Shown here piece after piece: positions 27,071 to 36,367 of a stretch of 64,000 bases of DNA (within the stretch, counting starts at the first letter, position 1; each line of letters opens with the position of its first letter). A model generated the notes under the pieces. It did not search any database and had not been told where the DNA came from. It was given only the letters and a program-made list of their open reading frames with translations. A program made the translations under genes and the position numbers. Origin of the DNA: Alkalibacterium sp. (GTDB taxonomy: Bacteria; Bacillota; Bacilli; Lactobacillales; Carnobacteriaceae_A); NCBI GenBank assembly GCA_020832185.1, contig JAFIFE010000016.1, positions 45,705-109,704 on the forward strand, in the 5' to 3' direction.

Positions 27071-29263
27071 TTAAATCGTACAGCTCTCACAAGCATTTGC
27101 GCCGATTTCTTCCTGATCATCCGTGAATGTACGAATATAATAAATCGATTTGATTCCTTTTTTGTGAGCGTACTGTCTCAAAATACTTAAATCACGTGTC
27201 GTCTGCTTGTTTGTACGGCCTTCTTTCCATTCATACAGGCCTTCTGGGATGACTGAACGCATAAACAGTGTCAGACTCATTCCCTGATCGACGTGTTTTT
27301 GCGCTGCAGCATAAATATCGATTACTTTACGCATATCCATATCATACGCACTTACGTAATAAGGCATTGTTTCATTAGAAAGATAAGGCGCAGGGTAATA
27401 CGTTTTACCTGTCAGTTTTTCCTGACGTTCTTCGACCAGACGTGTAATCGGGTGAATACTGGCAGAAGTCTCATTGACATAACTGATCGATCCAGTCGGC
27501 GCTACAGCCAGACGATTCTGATGATACAGTCCATCTTTTTGAATGTCTTCTTTAAGCTGCATCCAGTCTTCTTTACTTGGTACAGGGATGTGTTTATCTT
27601 TGAAAATAGCGGCTACTTTGTCGTGAGCAAACGAAAACGACTCAGAAGTGTAACGGTCGAAATAGCTGCCGTCTGCATAAGCTGATTTTTCAAAATTGTG
27701 GAACACTTCATTTCGTTCAATCGCCATTTTGTTGCTGGCTTTAAGCGTGTGGTAGTTTAAGAGCATAAAGTAGGCATCTGTAAATTCAATGGATTCAGGA
27801 GACCCGTAATGCATCTGATTCAACGCAAAGAACGTGTGCAGACCCATAGCTCCCAGTCCAATAGTATGATATCTGTCGTTCCCGTTTTTAATAGTAGGAA
27901 CAGCCTCAATGCTTGATTTATCCGTTACATAGGTCAAGGCTCTGACCATCGTATCGATCGAGCGTTCAAAATCAGGTGTATTCATCAAGTTGACAATATT
28001 TGTCGATCCCAGATTACAGCTGATATCTGTTCCAAGCACGTCATATTCCTGATTGTCTTTAATAACAGACGGTTCCTGGATTTGAAGAATCTCACTGCAC
28101 AGGTTACTCATCGTAATCGTTCCATGAACAGGGTTTTCTCTGTTAGCCGTATCGATATTGATGATGTAAGGGTAACCCGATTCCTGTTGAAGTTTAGATA
28201 ATTCATTCTCCAGTTCTCTGGCATTGATCTTCGTTTTTTTGATCTCCGGATTCGCTACAAGGTTATCGTATTCTTCCGTAATATCAACATAGGCGAACGG
28301 TTCGCCATAAATACGCTCAACATCATATGGACTGAAGAGATACATGTCTTCGTTGCGTGCAGCCAGATCATAGAATTTATCCGGTACAACGACCCCAAGA
28401 GATAATGTCTTCACTCGCACTTTTTCGTCCGCATTTTCTTTTTTTGTGGATAGGAAGCGTAAAATATCCGGGTGGAAAATGTTCAGGTACACTGCTCCGG
28501 CACCATTTCTCTGGCCCAGCTGGTTTGAGTAACTGAAACTGTCTTCCAGAAGTTTCATTACCGGAAGCACCCCACTTGAGGCATTCTCAATCTTTTTGAT
28601 CGGATCTCCAGCTGCTCTCAGGTTTGACAAGTTGACACCGACCCCGCCACCGATTCGTGACAATTGCAAGGCTGAGTTGATGACTCGGCCAATGCTGTTC
28701 ATATCATCTGTCGCCTGAACGAGGAAGCATGAGACTAATTCTCCTCTGCGTTTTCTGCCGGCGTTTAAGAACGTCGGTGTGGCAGGCTGATAACGCTGGT
28801 TAAGAATTTCATCCGCAATGTGTCTTGCCAGCTCTTCGTCCCCGTCAGCCAGGAATAATGCATTGAATGCAATGCGGTCTTCAAAACGTTCCAGGTACCG
28901 TTTGCCGTCATTCGTTCTAAGCGCGTATTGAGTGTAAAACTTATACGCTCCCATGAATGACCGGAAACGAAACCCTTTATCGTATAACTCTTCAAATAAT
29001 TCAGTAATGAATGTCCGAGAGTAGTTTTTCAGGAAAGGTTCTTCTATAAAGTCATTTTCAGTCAGGTAATCGATTTTATCGAGCACTGACTCGAACGGGA
29101 CAGTGTTAGGATTCACATGCTCTTTAAAGTAAGCACGTACCGCTTCCTGATCTTTGTGAAGGGGAATCTGATTATTCACCGGTCGATTGATTTCATTGTT
29201 TAGTTGAAAATAAGTCGTTTCTTTAGGTGTTACTTTTACTGTGCTAGTTAAAGCCAAGATCAT
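27071..29263 (-). CDS. nrdE: Class Ib ribonucleoside-diphosphate reductase large subunit
   Basis: The 730-residue catalytic subunit has no ATP-cone; it starts directly with the class Ib N-terminal domain, so overall activity inhibition by dATP in the classical manner is not expected. The C-terminus is the redox pair Cys725-Glu-Ser-Cys728. Active-site blocks QLSRIGGGVGVNLSNLRA and LCSEILQ are present. The start overlaps nrdI by 20 bases. It reduces NDPs aerobically with NrdH as electron donor. Confidence 0.96.
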   Translation of the reverse strand: MILALTSTVKVTPKETTYFQLNNEINRPVNNQIPLHKDQEAVRAYFKEHVNPNTVPFESVLDKIDYLTENDFIEEPFLKNYSRTFITELFEELYDKGFRFRSFMGAYKFYTQYALRTNDGKRYLERFEDRIAFNALFLADGDEELARHIADEILNQRYQPATPTFLNAGRKRRGELVSCFLVQATDDMNSIGRVINSALQLSRIGGGVGVNLSNLRAAGDPIKKIENASSGVLPVMKLLEDSFSYSNQLGQRNGAGAVYLNIFHPDILRFLSTKKENADEKVRVKTLSLGVVVPDKFYDLAARNEDMYLFSPYDVERIYGEPFAYVDITEEYDNLVANPEIKKTKINARELENELSKLQQESGYPYIINIDTANRENPVHGTITMSNLCSEILQIQEPSVIKDNQEYDVLGTDISCNLGSTNIVNLMNTPDFERSIDTMVRALTYVTDKSSIEAVPTIKNGNDRYHTIGLGAMGLHTFFALNQMHYGSPESIEFTDAYFMLLNYHTLKASNKMAIERNEVFHNFEKSAYADGSYFDRYTSESFSFAHDKVAAIFKDKHIPVPSKEDWMQLKEDIQKDGLYHQNRLAVAPTGSISYVNETSASIHPITRLVEERQEKLTGKTYYPAPYLSNETMPYYVSAYDMDMRKVIDIYAAAQKHVDQGMSLTLFMRSVIPEGLYEWKEGRTNKQTTRDLSILRQYAHKKGIKSIYYIRTFTDDQEEIGANACESCTI

Positions 29264-29615
29264 TCACCGCTTTCTTCAGTTTTCGTACATTTTCATCTGT
29301 CCCTTGGAATTCGAACTGATGAAGCAAAGGGACATTGTATGCCTTGGAAATATCCTTAGCTGTAAAGACGAATAGCTGACCAAAATTGATATTCCCGCCA
29401 CCGGCGATGCCTTTAAAATAAGTCGCATTGTTTCCGGTCTCTAAAAAATCATTTAATAAGTCACTAACTTCTTCGTCATAAGTAGGGGTTACTATTATAA
29501 AAGGCTCGTTTATGTCAATAAATGGATTTGCCGGATTTAATTCCAGCAAATCCATATTCAATTTGTTCACAAATTTTCTGGTCTGGCCAGTCAGTGAAAA
29601 ATAAACAACTTTCAT
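29244..29615 (-). CDS. nrdI: Flavodoxin-like RNR maturation protein
   Basis: The 123 residues begin VVYFSLTGQTRKFVNKL (FMN phosphate loop) and include TPTYDEE and a loop AGGGNINFG, all typical of NrdI. The reduced flavin supplies superoxide to assemble the manganese-tyrosyl cofactor of NrdF. It is two bases away from nrdH. Confidence 0.95.
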   Translation of the reverse strand: MKVVYFSLTGQTRKFVNKLNMDLLELNPANPFIDINEPFIIVTPTYDEEVSDLLNDFLETGNNATYFKGIAGGGNINFGQLFVFTAKDISKAYNVPLLHQFEFQGTDENVRKLKKAVNDLGFN

Positions 29616-29617
29616 TT

Positions 29618-29851
29618 TTAAGCCAATCTATTTAACAAATCTGGTCTGAATCCGTGGAAAGCTTCGATGCCTTCTGCTATGACGACAGGTAGTGAGCTGA
29701 AACCGAGACTTTTTACTTCGTTGACTGCCTGCTCATTTTGTTCGATGTCTTTGATCTGATATGGAATCCCTTTGTCTTCCAGAAATTTCTTAGTGAAATT
29801 ACATTGCATACAATTAGGTTTAGAATAGACGACTACTGGTGTATTTTGCAT
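29618..29851 (-). CDS. nrdH: Glutaredoxin-like NrdH redoxin
   Basis: The start is ATG 29851 with GGAGGAG 8 bases upstream, giving 77 residues; the in-frame extension to 29902 runs through the NrdR-like box and the ribosome binding site and is not used. The redox motif is Cys14-Met-Gln-Cys17, the NrdH form, and the C-terminal GFRPD loop (HGFRPDLLNRL) is conserved. It reduces NrdE and is itself reduced by thioredoxin reductase. Confidence 0.95.
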   Translation of the reverse strand: MQNTPVVVYSKPNCMQCNFTKKFLEDKGIPYQIKDIEQNEQAVNEVKSLGFSSLPVVIAEGIEAFHGFRPDLLNRLA

Positions 29852-29892
29852 GATGATCTCCTCCATTTTAGCTGTAAATCGGTTATTTAACA

Positions 29893-30037
29893 CACACAAC
29901 ATATTGTATGTGAGTTTCTCGATGCGTTTAAATAAATAATTTTAACGATAGTTTTATTTTACAGCAGAAAAATAATAAATCAAGTGGAAGATACTATATA
30001 TATTGTTATTTTTTAAACCGAACACAACATGTAGTGT
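29893..30037 (-). promoter_or_regulatory. nrdHIEF promoter with three NrdR-like boxes
   Basis: TTGATT (29978-29983) and TAAAAT (29956-29961) are 16 bp apart. Box B, TACTATATATATTGTT (29992-30007), and box C, ACACAACATGTAGTGT (30022-30037), are centred 30 bp apart (three helical turns), the usual NrdR pair spacing, just upstream of the -35. A third, weaker box A (29893-29910, ACAACATATTGTATGT core) lies in the leader. NrdR represses RNR genes when dATP is high; this assignment follows from motif resemblance. Confidence 0.7.
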
Positions 30038-30046
30038 CTAAACAAA

Positions 30047-30097
30047 AAACACACTCCCGCTAATAACGCGTGAATGCACGTCTGTCGGGAGTGTTTT
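30047..30097 (-). terminator. Terminator of the tmk-holB-yabA transcript
   Basis: ACACTCCCG (30051-30059) / CGGGAGTGT (30086-30094) closes a loop that itself contains a CGTG/CACG stem. T runs occur on both strands, with the minus-strand run at 30041-30049. It separates yabA from the nrd promoter. Confidence 0.75.
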
Positions 30098-30127
30098 ATT
30101 GTAAAAAACTTTAATGTTTTTTCTTAA

Positions 30128-30143
30128 ATACTATATATAGTGT
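30128..30143 (-). promoter_or_regulatory. Extra NrdR-like box next to the yabA stop codon
   Basis: ATACTATATATAGTGT is the closest match in the window to the NrdR palindrome (core ACTATATATAGT perfect). It lies 4 bases beyond the yabA stop, on the far side of the terminator from the nrd promoter and about 106 bp from box C. It may take part in looping or be a relic. Confidence 0.5.
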
Positions 30144-30146
30144 TGC

Positions 30147-30494
30147 CTATTTTCTTTCGCCATAGATGACTTCCAGGCAAAAAGCACACGGTTCATCTCC
30201 ATCTCTTCGTGACCCGTAAAAGAGATTACACACATGAAAGCCGTCTTCGTATATTTTCTCGAGGTTTAATCGAGATTTAGTCATACCCGTATCTGTCGTC
30301 AGTTGCTTTTCCAGTGATTGCTGTTTAATAATTTCTGCTAAACGATCTCTTAAGTGCTGATTTTCCATCCGTAAAACATGGTTATCTTCTGTCAAATGAG
30401 ATAACTCTTCTTTCATGTCTTTGATTATATTCAAGGTGGCTGCTGCTTGAGATTCTAAGTCAGAAAATGTATCGTGCAGTTCTTTTTTATTCAT
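30147..30494 (-). CDS. yabA: Replication initiation control protein YabA
   Basis: The 115 residues consist of an N-terminal leucine-rich coiled coil (LESQAAATLNIIKDMKEELSH) for tetramer formation and a C-terminal zinc domain with His87, Cys89, Cys103 and Cys106. YabA binds DnaA and DnaN and limits re-initiation. In most Firmicutes ricT/yaaT lies between holB and yabA; here only 131 non-coding bases do. Confidence 0.94.
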   Translation of the reverse strand: MNKKELHDTFSDLESQAAATLNIIKDMKEELSHLTEDNHVLRMENQHLRDRLAEIIKQQSLEKQLTTDTGMTKSRLNLEKIYEDGFHVCNLFYGSRRDGDEPCAFCLEVIYGERK

Positions 30495-30625
30495 ACGTCA
30501 CCACTTCTTTATACTTTCATCGTCAGCTGATTTTCTACAGACTGAGGCAGTTTACTTCCTCACATCTCTTTATAGCATACCATGATTAGACTGAAATTGC
30601 CAAACGAACTGAGCAGTCTTTCCTT

Positions 30626-31621
30626 CTAACTTTCTTCCTTAACAATCGAAAGGAGTTGAAGGGAACAGTCTTCAAATATCCCTTGCGCTGCGACATTACT
30701 GTCCAGTTGTTTCTTGCCCGTCAGAATCACTTCCATCATTTTGGCAATGGCAAGAGGTCTGAAGCGACCAGCATCTTTTTTCAATTCAGTTTGCTGAGCA
30801 GTGAAAGCAAACGTGTACGTATCATTAACCTGACTGTTCAGGACATCTTGTAAAAGGATCAGCATCAGGTCCAGTACGATATACTGGTCTGCTTTGTCTT
30901 TCACCAAAGACATTAAATCTGTATGGACATAGACAAAAGCCTGGTCATCTTTTTTTGATATAAAGGTGTACCATTTCCAGACGGTCTGAATAAGCTGGAT
31001 CAGCTCATCTTTCGCTGCGAGCTCTTCTGCCTGATTCACATCACTTGTCAGGTGAACAAGAATGGCTGCTTTCTCGTGTGACAGGCCTTTATCCGTTAAC
31101 ATCTGGATACGGTCTGCTTTTGGCAGTTGGGGGAAATGAATAAGCTGGCTGCGTGATAATATGGTTGACAGCATACGATGCTTGGCTGTTGTCAGAAGAA
31201 AGACGGTGATTTCCCCATCCGGTTCTTCAAGGAACTTAAGCAGGCTGTTCGCTGCCTGATTCGTCATCTTCTCTGCATCTTCTACAATGACTATCTTCCG
31301 GCGGCTTTCCATTCCGCTTTTTGTAAATTCTTCCCTAAGTGCTCTCACCTGTGCTATTTTGATCGACTGACCGTCCGGTTCGATTTCAAGGACATCCGGG
31401 TGATGATGTTCAGCTATACGTCGGCACGTTTCGCAATGCTGACATGCCCCTTCCTCATTTTGATCACAATACAGAGACTGAGTGATCCACATAGCCATCT
31501 CTTTCTTCCCTGTCCCTCCTTTTCCTTCGAAAATATAGGCGTGCTGCAATCTATTTTTATTTAATAACTGAAGAAACAGCCGCTGAATGCTCGGCTGTCT
31601 GGTTTTTTGAGTAGACATCAT
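30626..31621 (-). CDS. holB: DNA polymerase III delta-prime subunit
   Basis: The protein is 331 residues of the clamp-loader AAA+ fold: P-loop GKGGTGKK at 33-40, a zinc module with Cys52, 60, 63 and 66, and the delta-prime sensor block LLKFLEEPDGEITVFLLTT. It works with DnaX and HolA to load the beta clamp. AGGAG precedes the first of two tandem ATG codons. It lies 15 bases after darA. Confidence 0.94.
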   Translation of the reverse strand: MMSTQKTRQPSIQRLFLQLLNKNRLQHAYIFEGKGGTGKKEMAMWITQSLYCDQNEEGACQHCETCRRIAEHHHPDVLEIEPDGQSIKIAQVRALREEFTKSGMESRRKIVIVEDAEKMTNQAANSLLKFLEEPDGEITVFLLTTAKHRMLSTILSRSQLIHFPQLPKADRIQMLTDKGLSHEKAAILVHLTSDVNQAEELAAKDELIQLIQTVWKWYTFISKKDDQAFVYVHTDLMSLVKDKADQYIVLDLMLILLQDVLNSQVNDTYTFAFTAQQTELKKDAGRFRPLAIAKMMEVILTGKKQLDSNVAAQGIFEDCSLQLLSIVKEES

Positions 31622-31635
31622 AGGTCTCCTGTTAA

Positions 31636-31965
31636 TTAGAATTGTAAAAACTGGTCAATTGGAAGGACGAATAAAGTTGCGCCTCCAACTTCAACATCTA
31701 CTGGATAAGTTAAATCAGATTCAAGTGTAAAATCATACGATGGCGGACTCATCATGGTCTGACTGCGTGTTGAACAGTTTTCTTTGATCAGTTCAAGAAC
31801 ACCGTCCACTTTTCTGTCTTCTACCCCTAATAGAAAGGTCGTGTTTCCGGATCTTAAAAATCCACCCGTTGAAGATAGTTTAGTCGCTCTAATCCCATTT
31901 TCTACAAACTCATCTGCCAAACGTTTACTGTCTTGATTCTGAACAATTGCAACGATTAATTTCAT
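31636..31965 (-). CDS. darA: PII-like cyclic-di-AMP receptor (DarA/PstA/YaaQ)
   Basis: ATG 31965, 9 bases after GGAAGG, gives 109 residues, the standard length; an ATG three codons earlier overlaps the ribosome binding site. The sequence MKLIVAIVQNQDSKRLADE...LSSTGGFLRSGNTTFLLGVED is diagnostic. The GGFLR-G-T loop contacts c-di-AMP in the family. It is a cytoplasmic trimer linking c-di-AMP to unknown targets, conserved between tmk and holB as here. Confidence 0.95.
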   Translation of the reverse strand: MKLIVAIVQNQDSKRLADEFVENGIRATKLSSTGGFLRSGNTTFLLGVEDRKVDGVLELIKENCSTRSQTMMSPPSYDFTLESDLTYPVDVEVGGATLFVLPIDQFLQF

Positions 31966-31992
31966 CGTGATCATCCTTCCATTATTTCGATT

Positions 31993-32628
31993 TTATTCAT
32001 TGATTTTAGCTTGCACTATAGCCCATGTTTCATTAAACACATAGTCTTCATCTTTTGACGCATCAATAATTGAAAACCGTTCAGGTTCCTGTTCGATCAA
32101 TTTAGAGTACCCTTTTCTTACTTCTTCATGAAACGTGATTTCTTCAAGTTCCAGTCGGTCCTGTGTCCGATTCGACTTTTTATCTTTAATGCGTTCAAGG
32201 CCAACATGAGCATCGACATCTAAATAAATAGTCAAGTCGGGTCTCAACCCTTCGATCGCAAATTCATTGATCGCTTTGACTTCCTCAATTCCGATTCCTC
32301 TTGCCTGCCCTTGATAAGCAATGGAGCTGTCAACAAAGCGGTCACACAAGACAATATCCCCTCTGGATAAAGCGGGTCTTATTTTCTCGACCACGTGCTG
32401 ACGTCTGCCTGCTGCAAGCAGTAGTGCCTCTGTTCTGGCATCCATTTTTGTATGTAACGGGTTTAAAATGATTTCTCTAATTTCTTCAGCAATCTCACTG
32501 CCACCTGGTTCTCTCGTCATCACTAAAGGACGAGTAGTCTCCTTTTGGATAGCGGCATTCAATCGTTTGACAAGGCTCGACTTCCCTGCGCCATCTGGTC
32601 CTTCGATCGTGATAAATAATCCGTTCAC
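31993..32628 (-). CDS. tmk: Thymidylate kinase
   Basis: The start is taken as GTG 32628 because GGGGGAAA precedes it and the family begins at NGLFITIEGPDGAGKSS; the open frame to 32727 is a non-coding extension. The protein is 211 residues, with the P-loop GPDGAGKS at 10-17, the DR(Y/F) motif in LCDRFVDSSIAYQGQARG and a lid region with Arg (KKSNRTQDRLE). It phosphorylates dTMP to dTDP. Confidence 0.95.
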   Translation of the reverse strand: MNGLFITIEGPDGAGKSSLVKRLNAAIQKETTRPLVMTREPGGSEIAEEIREIILNPLHTKMDARTEALLLAAGRRQHVVEKIRPALSRGDIVLCDRFVDSSIAYQGQARGIGIEEVKAINEFAIEGLRPDLTIYLDVDAHVGLERIKDKKSNRTQDRLELEEITFHEEVRKGYSKLIEQEPERFSIIDASKDEDYVFNETWAIVQAKINE

Positions 32629-32727
32629 GACATTTCCCCCATCTATTTCTCTATTCTTGTTTCCATTATACGGGAGATTAATCCGTCTTGTCCATTCGTT
32701 TCTGGAATTTGGATTCTGAAAAAGCAA

Positions 32728-32755
32728 AAGAGCACCGTCAAAAGACAGTGCTCTT
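32728..32755 (-). terminator. Terminator of dnaX-ybaB-recR-yaaL
   Basis: AAGAGCAC.GTC / GAC.GTGCTCTT with a 4-nt loop is followed by T-rich sequence on the minus strand. It lies 7 bases after yaaL, so tmk must have its own promoter, which would fall in 32640-32727; I could not define its hexamers. Confidence 0.8.
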
Positions 32756-32761
32756 ATCGCA

Positions 32762-32989
32762 TTACTTCAGATGATCACCTTTCAACTGTCTGATGCGTGC
32801 TTCTTTGAAGAGGTAAAAGTACTTGGCTTTCTGGAGTTTTGATTGAGATTCCCACTCGGGGTTCTCTTTGACCATCATTTTTTCCAGATGACTATCTGCT
32901 TCGTACAATTGTCTCTGCTTTTTTATCAGCGTGATCAGCTTATGATCGTATTCGTTTTTCAACTGGTGTTTTTTTCTAAACAATCCCAT
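32762..32989 (-). CDS. YaaL-type DUF2508 protein
   Basis: This 75-residue charged, helical protein (KKHQLKNEYDHKLITLIKKQ...ESQSKLQKAKYFYLFKEARIRQ) fits the small YaaL family always found after recR. Its function is unknown. It starts 12 bases downstream of recR. Confidence 0.8.
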   Translation of the reverse strand: MGLFRKKHQLKNEYDHKLITLIKKQRQLYEADSHLEKMMVKENPEWESQSKLQKAKYFYLFKEARIRQLKGDHLK

Positions 32990-33001
32990 AATTCCTGTAC
33001 C

Positions 33002-33598
33002 CTACATTTCTCTTCTGCCTTCAACTGCTTTGAGCAGCGTGACTTCATCTGCGTATTCGATATCACTGCCCACTGATAACCCATGAGCTAAGCGAGTGAC
33101 TTTTATGCCCGCCGGTTTGATCAGACGAGACAAGTACATAGCGGTTGCTTCCCCTTCCGCAGTCGCATTGGTCGCAATGATCACTTCCACGACCTCATCT
33201 TTCTGCAGACGTTTGATCAGTACCGGAATATTGATATCTTCCGGACCCGTTCCTTCAATAGGAGACAATACCCCATGCAGGACATGGTACAGTCCCTTGA
33301 ATTCATGCATTTTCTCCATTGAAATGACATCTTTAGGGTGCTCCACCACTAAAATGACTGACTGATCACGATTTTTATTTTCACAAATATCACACGGATC
33401 ATTTTGAGTCATATTGCCGCATACAGAACAGTACGTTAAATCACGTTTCACACTAATAAGTGCTTTGGCAAAACGCGTGACGTCGTCTTCATTCATACTC
33501 ACCGTATAAAAAGCCAGGCGGGCAGCTGTTTTCTCCCCGATTCCTGGCAATTTCATATAGCTTTCCATTAATTGTGCTATCGGTTCTGGATAATGCAT
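33002..33598 (-). CDS. recR: Recombination mediator RecR
   Basis: The 198 residues have a helix-hairpin-helix start ([16 protein letters not shown]), a zinc finger with Cys57, 60, 69 and 72, a Toprim domain ([15 protein letters not shown]), and the C-terminal [15 protein letters not shown]. It works with RecO/RecF in single-strand gap repair. It lies 71 bases after ybaB. Confidence 0.97.
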   Translation of the reverse strand: MHYPEPIAQLMESYMKLPGIGEKTAARLAFYTVSMNEDDVTRFAKALISVKRDLTYCSVCGNMTQNDPCDICENKNRDQSVILVVEHPKDVISMEKMHEFKGLYHVLHGVLSPIEGTGPEDINIPVLIKRLQKDEVVEVIIATNATAEGEATAMYLSRLIKPAGIKVTRLAHGLSVGSDIEYADEVTLLKAVEGRREM

Positions 33599-33669
33599 AA
33601 CCGTGTCCTTTCTTCTGTAAATTCAGTCAAAAGCGCTCCTGACTTTACAGTCTTCACATTTAAACTGTA

Positions 33670-33990
33670 TTACATTCCAGGAATCCCTAATCCCTTAGAG
33701 TATTTGCCCATTGTTTTTTCAGTTTCTTCATCAATTTTATTTAACGCATCGTTGACAGCCAGTAAAACCAGGTCCTCGATGATTTCAACATCTTCAGGAT
33801 CCACAATATCTTCTTTGATCGTTACTTTTTTACATTTTTTGTCGCCTGTAAATAATACAGTAACCAGATCGTCATTGGCCGTTCCCGTAAATTCAGTCTC
33901 ATTCAATGTAGCCTGAGCTGTTTCCATTTCTTTCTGCATTTTCTGCATTTTTTTCATCATACCTTGCATATTTCCCATTCCGCCGCGCAT
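33670..33990 (-). CDS. YbaB/EbfC nucleoid-associated protein
   Basis: The 106-residue protein has a Met-rich N-terminus ([19 protein letters not shown]) followed by the YbaB helix-sheet-helix core ([23 protein letters not shown]). It binds DNA as a dimer. Its position between dnaX and recR is the classic one. Confidence 0.94.
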   Translation of the reverse strand: MRGGMGNMQGMMKKMQKMQKEMETAQATLNETEFTGTANDDLVTVLFTGDKKCKKVTIKEDIVDPEDVEIIEDLVLLAVNDALNKIDEETEKTMGKYSKGLGIPGM

Positions 33991-34007
33991 TGGGCATTCA
34001 TCCTCTC

Positions 34008-35720
34008 TTATTCTTTAATTTGAACAATTTCTTTTCCAAACAAACCGATTGCTTCGCTCACGAGTTTGTCTTCTTCAGGAGCAGACTCTTCTTCAGTCGA
34101 GACATCTTCCGATTCCTCGGTACTGTTTTTCATTCGCTGGATAAAGGATTGTCTGACTGTCAGCCATTGTTCAGACGGTACAGTGCAGAGTTCAGCCCGG
34201 TGCCCGATCACTTTTTCAAGATAATCACCAATCGAGTCCAGCAAGAATGAATCATTTTGAGCTCTCTCACATAGAATATCATAATCAAAGGTGACAACCA
34301 ACCCATTTGGACTTGCAGCAACTGGTTTAGACGTCTTCATGATCGCTTTCTGACCAGCCGGCAAGTAATCAATAAGATCCGGCCAGACATCTTTCAACTT
34401 GACCAAGTCCTCTTTGGTTGCTTTCTCCAGTATTCTGAAGACTTGCGTTTTATTGACTTTGAACGTCTGCTGTTTCTTTGGCTTGCGTGATTGTGCAGCT
34501 GGTTTAGGTGCCGATTGGTTCTGACCGCCCTGCTGCATCTGTTCAATCATTTTCTGCATCTGCTGCATTTTATCTTTCATGATGCTGAGTTCCTGACCGT
34601 CACCTTTTCCTTCAGACACAACGGGTGCCGCTTTGGACATGACCGGTTGTGTCAGGCGGACAGTTGCCACTTCCAGATACACTTCAGCATGACTGGATAG
34701 TCTCATCTCCTGATGCGTCTGATTCATGACACGAATGATTTCATATATCTTCTCGGGATCCGCTTCAGCTGAAAGCTGTTTGAACTGTTCATCTACTTTA
34801 CTCATTTTCAGCACTGTTTCTTCCTGCGTTTTACTGTAAATAAGAATATCCCGACAGAACATAATGGTGTCATCTACCAGACGGTTAGCATCTTTCCCTT
34901 CCTGCAAAATCGCGTGCAGCAATGCCAGACCTTTCTCAGTATCGTTGACTAGAGCAGCTGACACGTAATCACTTAGAAGCTCCTGTGTAATGCTGCCTGT
35001 GATGCGAAGGGTCTCTTCCAAAGTAATCAGTCCATTTGAGAAGGACAGTGCCTGGTCCAGGATACTCAAAGCATCGCGCATGCCCCCTTCAGCTGCCTTC
35101 GCAATGGCCAGCAGAGCATCTTCTTCATAGTCGACTTCTTTTTCGTTTAAAATATAAGTCATTCGACGAATGATATCCTGAGGTGAAATACGTCTAAAAT
35201 CAAAACGCTGCGTTCTGGAAATGATGGTTAAGGGTATTTTGTGAGGTTCTGTTGTCGCAAGGATAAATACCACATTAGCCGGCGGTTCTTCCAGCGTTTT
35301 TAAAAGCGCGTTGAACGCACCGATCGACAGCATGTGGACCTCATCAATAATGTATACTTTATATTCTGCCTGAGTTGGAGCGTAGTTGGCTTTCTCACGG
35401 ATATCTCTGATCTCTTCTACTCCATTGTTACTGGCCGCATCGATTTCAATAACGTCATTCAGATTGCCTAAAGTAATGGATTCACATATGTCACATTCAT
35501 TACACGGTTCTCCATTTTCAGAATGAGGGCAGTTCATTGCCTTAGCAAATATTTTAGCTGCACTGGTCTTTCCTGTTCCCCTTGGTCCGGAGAATAAATA
35601 AGCATGACTCGTGTTACCCTGGCTTAACGCATTCCTTAACGTTTTAGTAACGGCTTCCTGCCCCGCTACATCTTCAAACCGCTGAGGACGCCAGACACGA
35701 TATAAAGCTTGATAACTCAT
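34008..35720 (-). CDS. dnaX: DNA polymerase III gamma/tau subunit
   Basis: The 570 residues have Walker A GPRGTGKT at 45-52, zinc Cys64, 73, 76 and 79, Walker B IDEVHMLS and sensor-1 [13 protein letters not shown] Gln/Pro/Lys-rich hinge (about 390-425) and a tau-like C-terminal domain follow. It is the motor of the clamp loader. I saw no obvious A-rich slippery run for gamma production. It starts the operon. Confidence 0.97.
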   Translation of the reverse strand: MSYQALYRVWRPQRFEDVAGQEAVTKTLRNALSQGNTSHAYLFSGPRGTGKTSAAKIFAKAMNCPHSENGEPCNECDICESITLGNLNDVIEIDAASNNGVEEIRDIREKANYAPTQAEYKVYIIDEVHMLSIGAFNALLKTLEEPPANVVFILATTEPHKIPLTIISRTQRFDFRRISPQDIIRRMTYILNEKEVDYEEDALLAIAKAAEGGMRDALSILDQALSFSNGLITLEETLRITGSITQELLSDYVSAALVNDTEKGLALLHAILQEGKDANRLVDDTIMFCRDILIYSKTQEETVLKMSKVDEQFKQLSAEADPEKIYEIIRVMNQTHQEMRLSSHAEVYLEVATVRLTQPVMSKAAPVVSEGKGDGQELSIMKDKMQQMQKMIEQMQQGGQNQSAPKPAAQSRKPKKQQTFKVNKTQVFRILEKATKEDLVKLKDVWPDLIDYLPAGQKAIMKTSKPVAASPNGLVVTFDYDILCERAQNDSFLLDSIGDYLEKVIGHRAELCTVPSEQWLTVRQSFIQRMKNSTEESEDVSTEEESAPEEDKLVSEAIGLFGKEIVQIKE

Positions 35721-35803
35721 TTTCTCCCTCTTTTCTTCAATCAGTCTCTTCTTTATTATAGGCTAAATCGCCTCCGATTAAAAAAGAAATTTCGGATATG
35801 AGC

Positions 35804-35838
35804 AAAAAAAAGATGCCCTTATAAATAAGGAACATCTT
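35804..35838 (-). terminator. Terminator of the SRP RNA
   Basis: AAGATG..CCTTAT / ATAAGG..ATCTT with a run of eight T on the minus strand, about 35 bases after the SRP RNA core and before dnaX. Confidence 0.85.
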
Positions 35839-35875
35839 TCTATGAACAAAGTGATTTATTCATGACTATGTACAC

Positions 35876-35965
35876 ATGACACATGATGGAACAGTACTTA
35901 GTGCTGCTTCCTTCCGGACCTGACACGGTTCATACGCCCACCATTGCCATGTGGCCTTGCGGCAA
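35876..35965 (-). ncRNA. ffs: Small signal recognition particle RNA (4.5S type)
   Basis: The minus strand contains the invariant domain IV core GTCAGGTCCGGAAGGAAGCA (about 35905-35924), the Ffh-binding asymmetric and symmetric loops. The flanks pair into one long hairpin (CACATG.GCAATGG with CCAT.CATGTG). The ~90-nt size without an Alu domain is the small form usual in Lactobacillales. The boundaries are approximate. Together with Ffh it targets membrane proteins to the translocon. Confidence 0.93.
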
Positions 35966-35970
35966 TTACT

Positions 35971-35999
35971 ATAATAGCACATCTGATAAATTATTTCCA
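35971..35999 (-). promoter_or_regulatory. Promoter of the SRP RNA
   Basis: TATTAT (35971-35976) and TGGAAA (35994-35999) are 17 bp apart, and the expected start falls at the SRP RNA 5' end. The -35 is weak. Confidence 0.55.
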
Positions 36000-36066
36000 G
36001 AGGTTTTGAAAATCTATGGATTCGATTCTCTCTTTACCTTATTCAAATGCCTACTCTAATTCACCC

Positions 36067-36273
36067 TTACATGGAGCAACTGACGCCTTTGATTTTTCTC
36101 ATAACCCGGGCGCTTGACTTAGACGCACTAACAGGAATGATTATAAATACTGAGACAATAACGATCAGAGGGGTTAGCCTCGTTTCTGGAAGACTGTTTA
36201 CTCCTACTTGAAGCAGCATAAAATAAAGCAGGTAAAACCCGATGCTCATAGCCGGGCACATGTATCTTTTCAT
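36067..36273 (-). CDS. Small two-helix membrane protein
   Basis: The 68-residue ORF is preceded by AAAGGAGA at ideal distance. It shows two hydrophobic stretches (MSIGFYLLYFMLLQVGV and LTPLIVIVSVFIIIPV) and a basic C-terminal tail (KSSARVMRKIKG). No family is recognised. Support comes from the ribosome binding site and the membrane topology; it stands alone between the SRP RNA and the P450 region. Confidence 0.5.
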   Translation of the reverse strand: MKRYMCPAMSIGFYLLYFMLLQVGVNSLPETRLTPLIVIVSVFIIIPVSASKSSARVMRKIKGVSCSM

Positions 36274-36367
36274 AGCGATTTCTCCTTTGAACGCTTAGTA
36301 TACTACAGACACACGACATTATTAAGATTTATCTTCTATATTGTAATAATCAACGGATGTTCAGACT

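Noticed and set aside
35841..35966. Longer (Bacillus-type) SRP RNA with Alu domain
   Set aside because: The promoter start and the terminator leave room only for the small hairpin form.
36128..36319. 63-residue minus-strand ORF overlapping the small membrane protein
   Set aside because: It is in another frame with no ribosome binding site, while the overlapping 68-residue frame has one at ideal distance.
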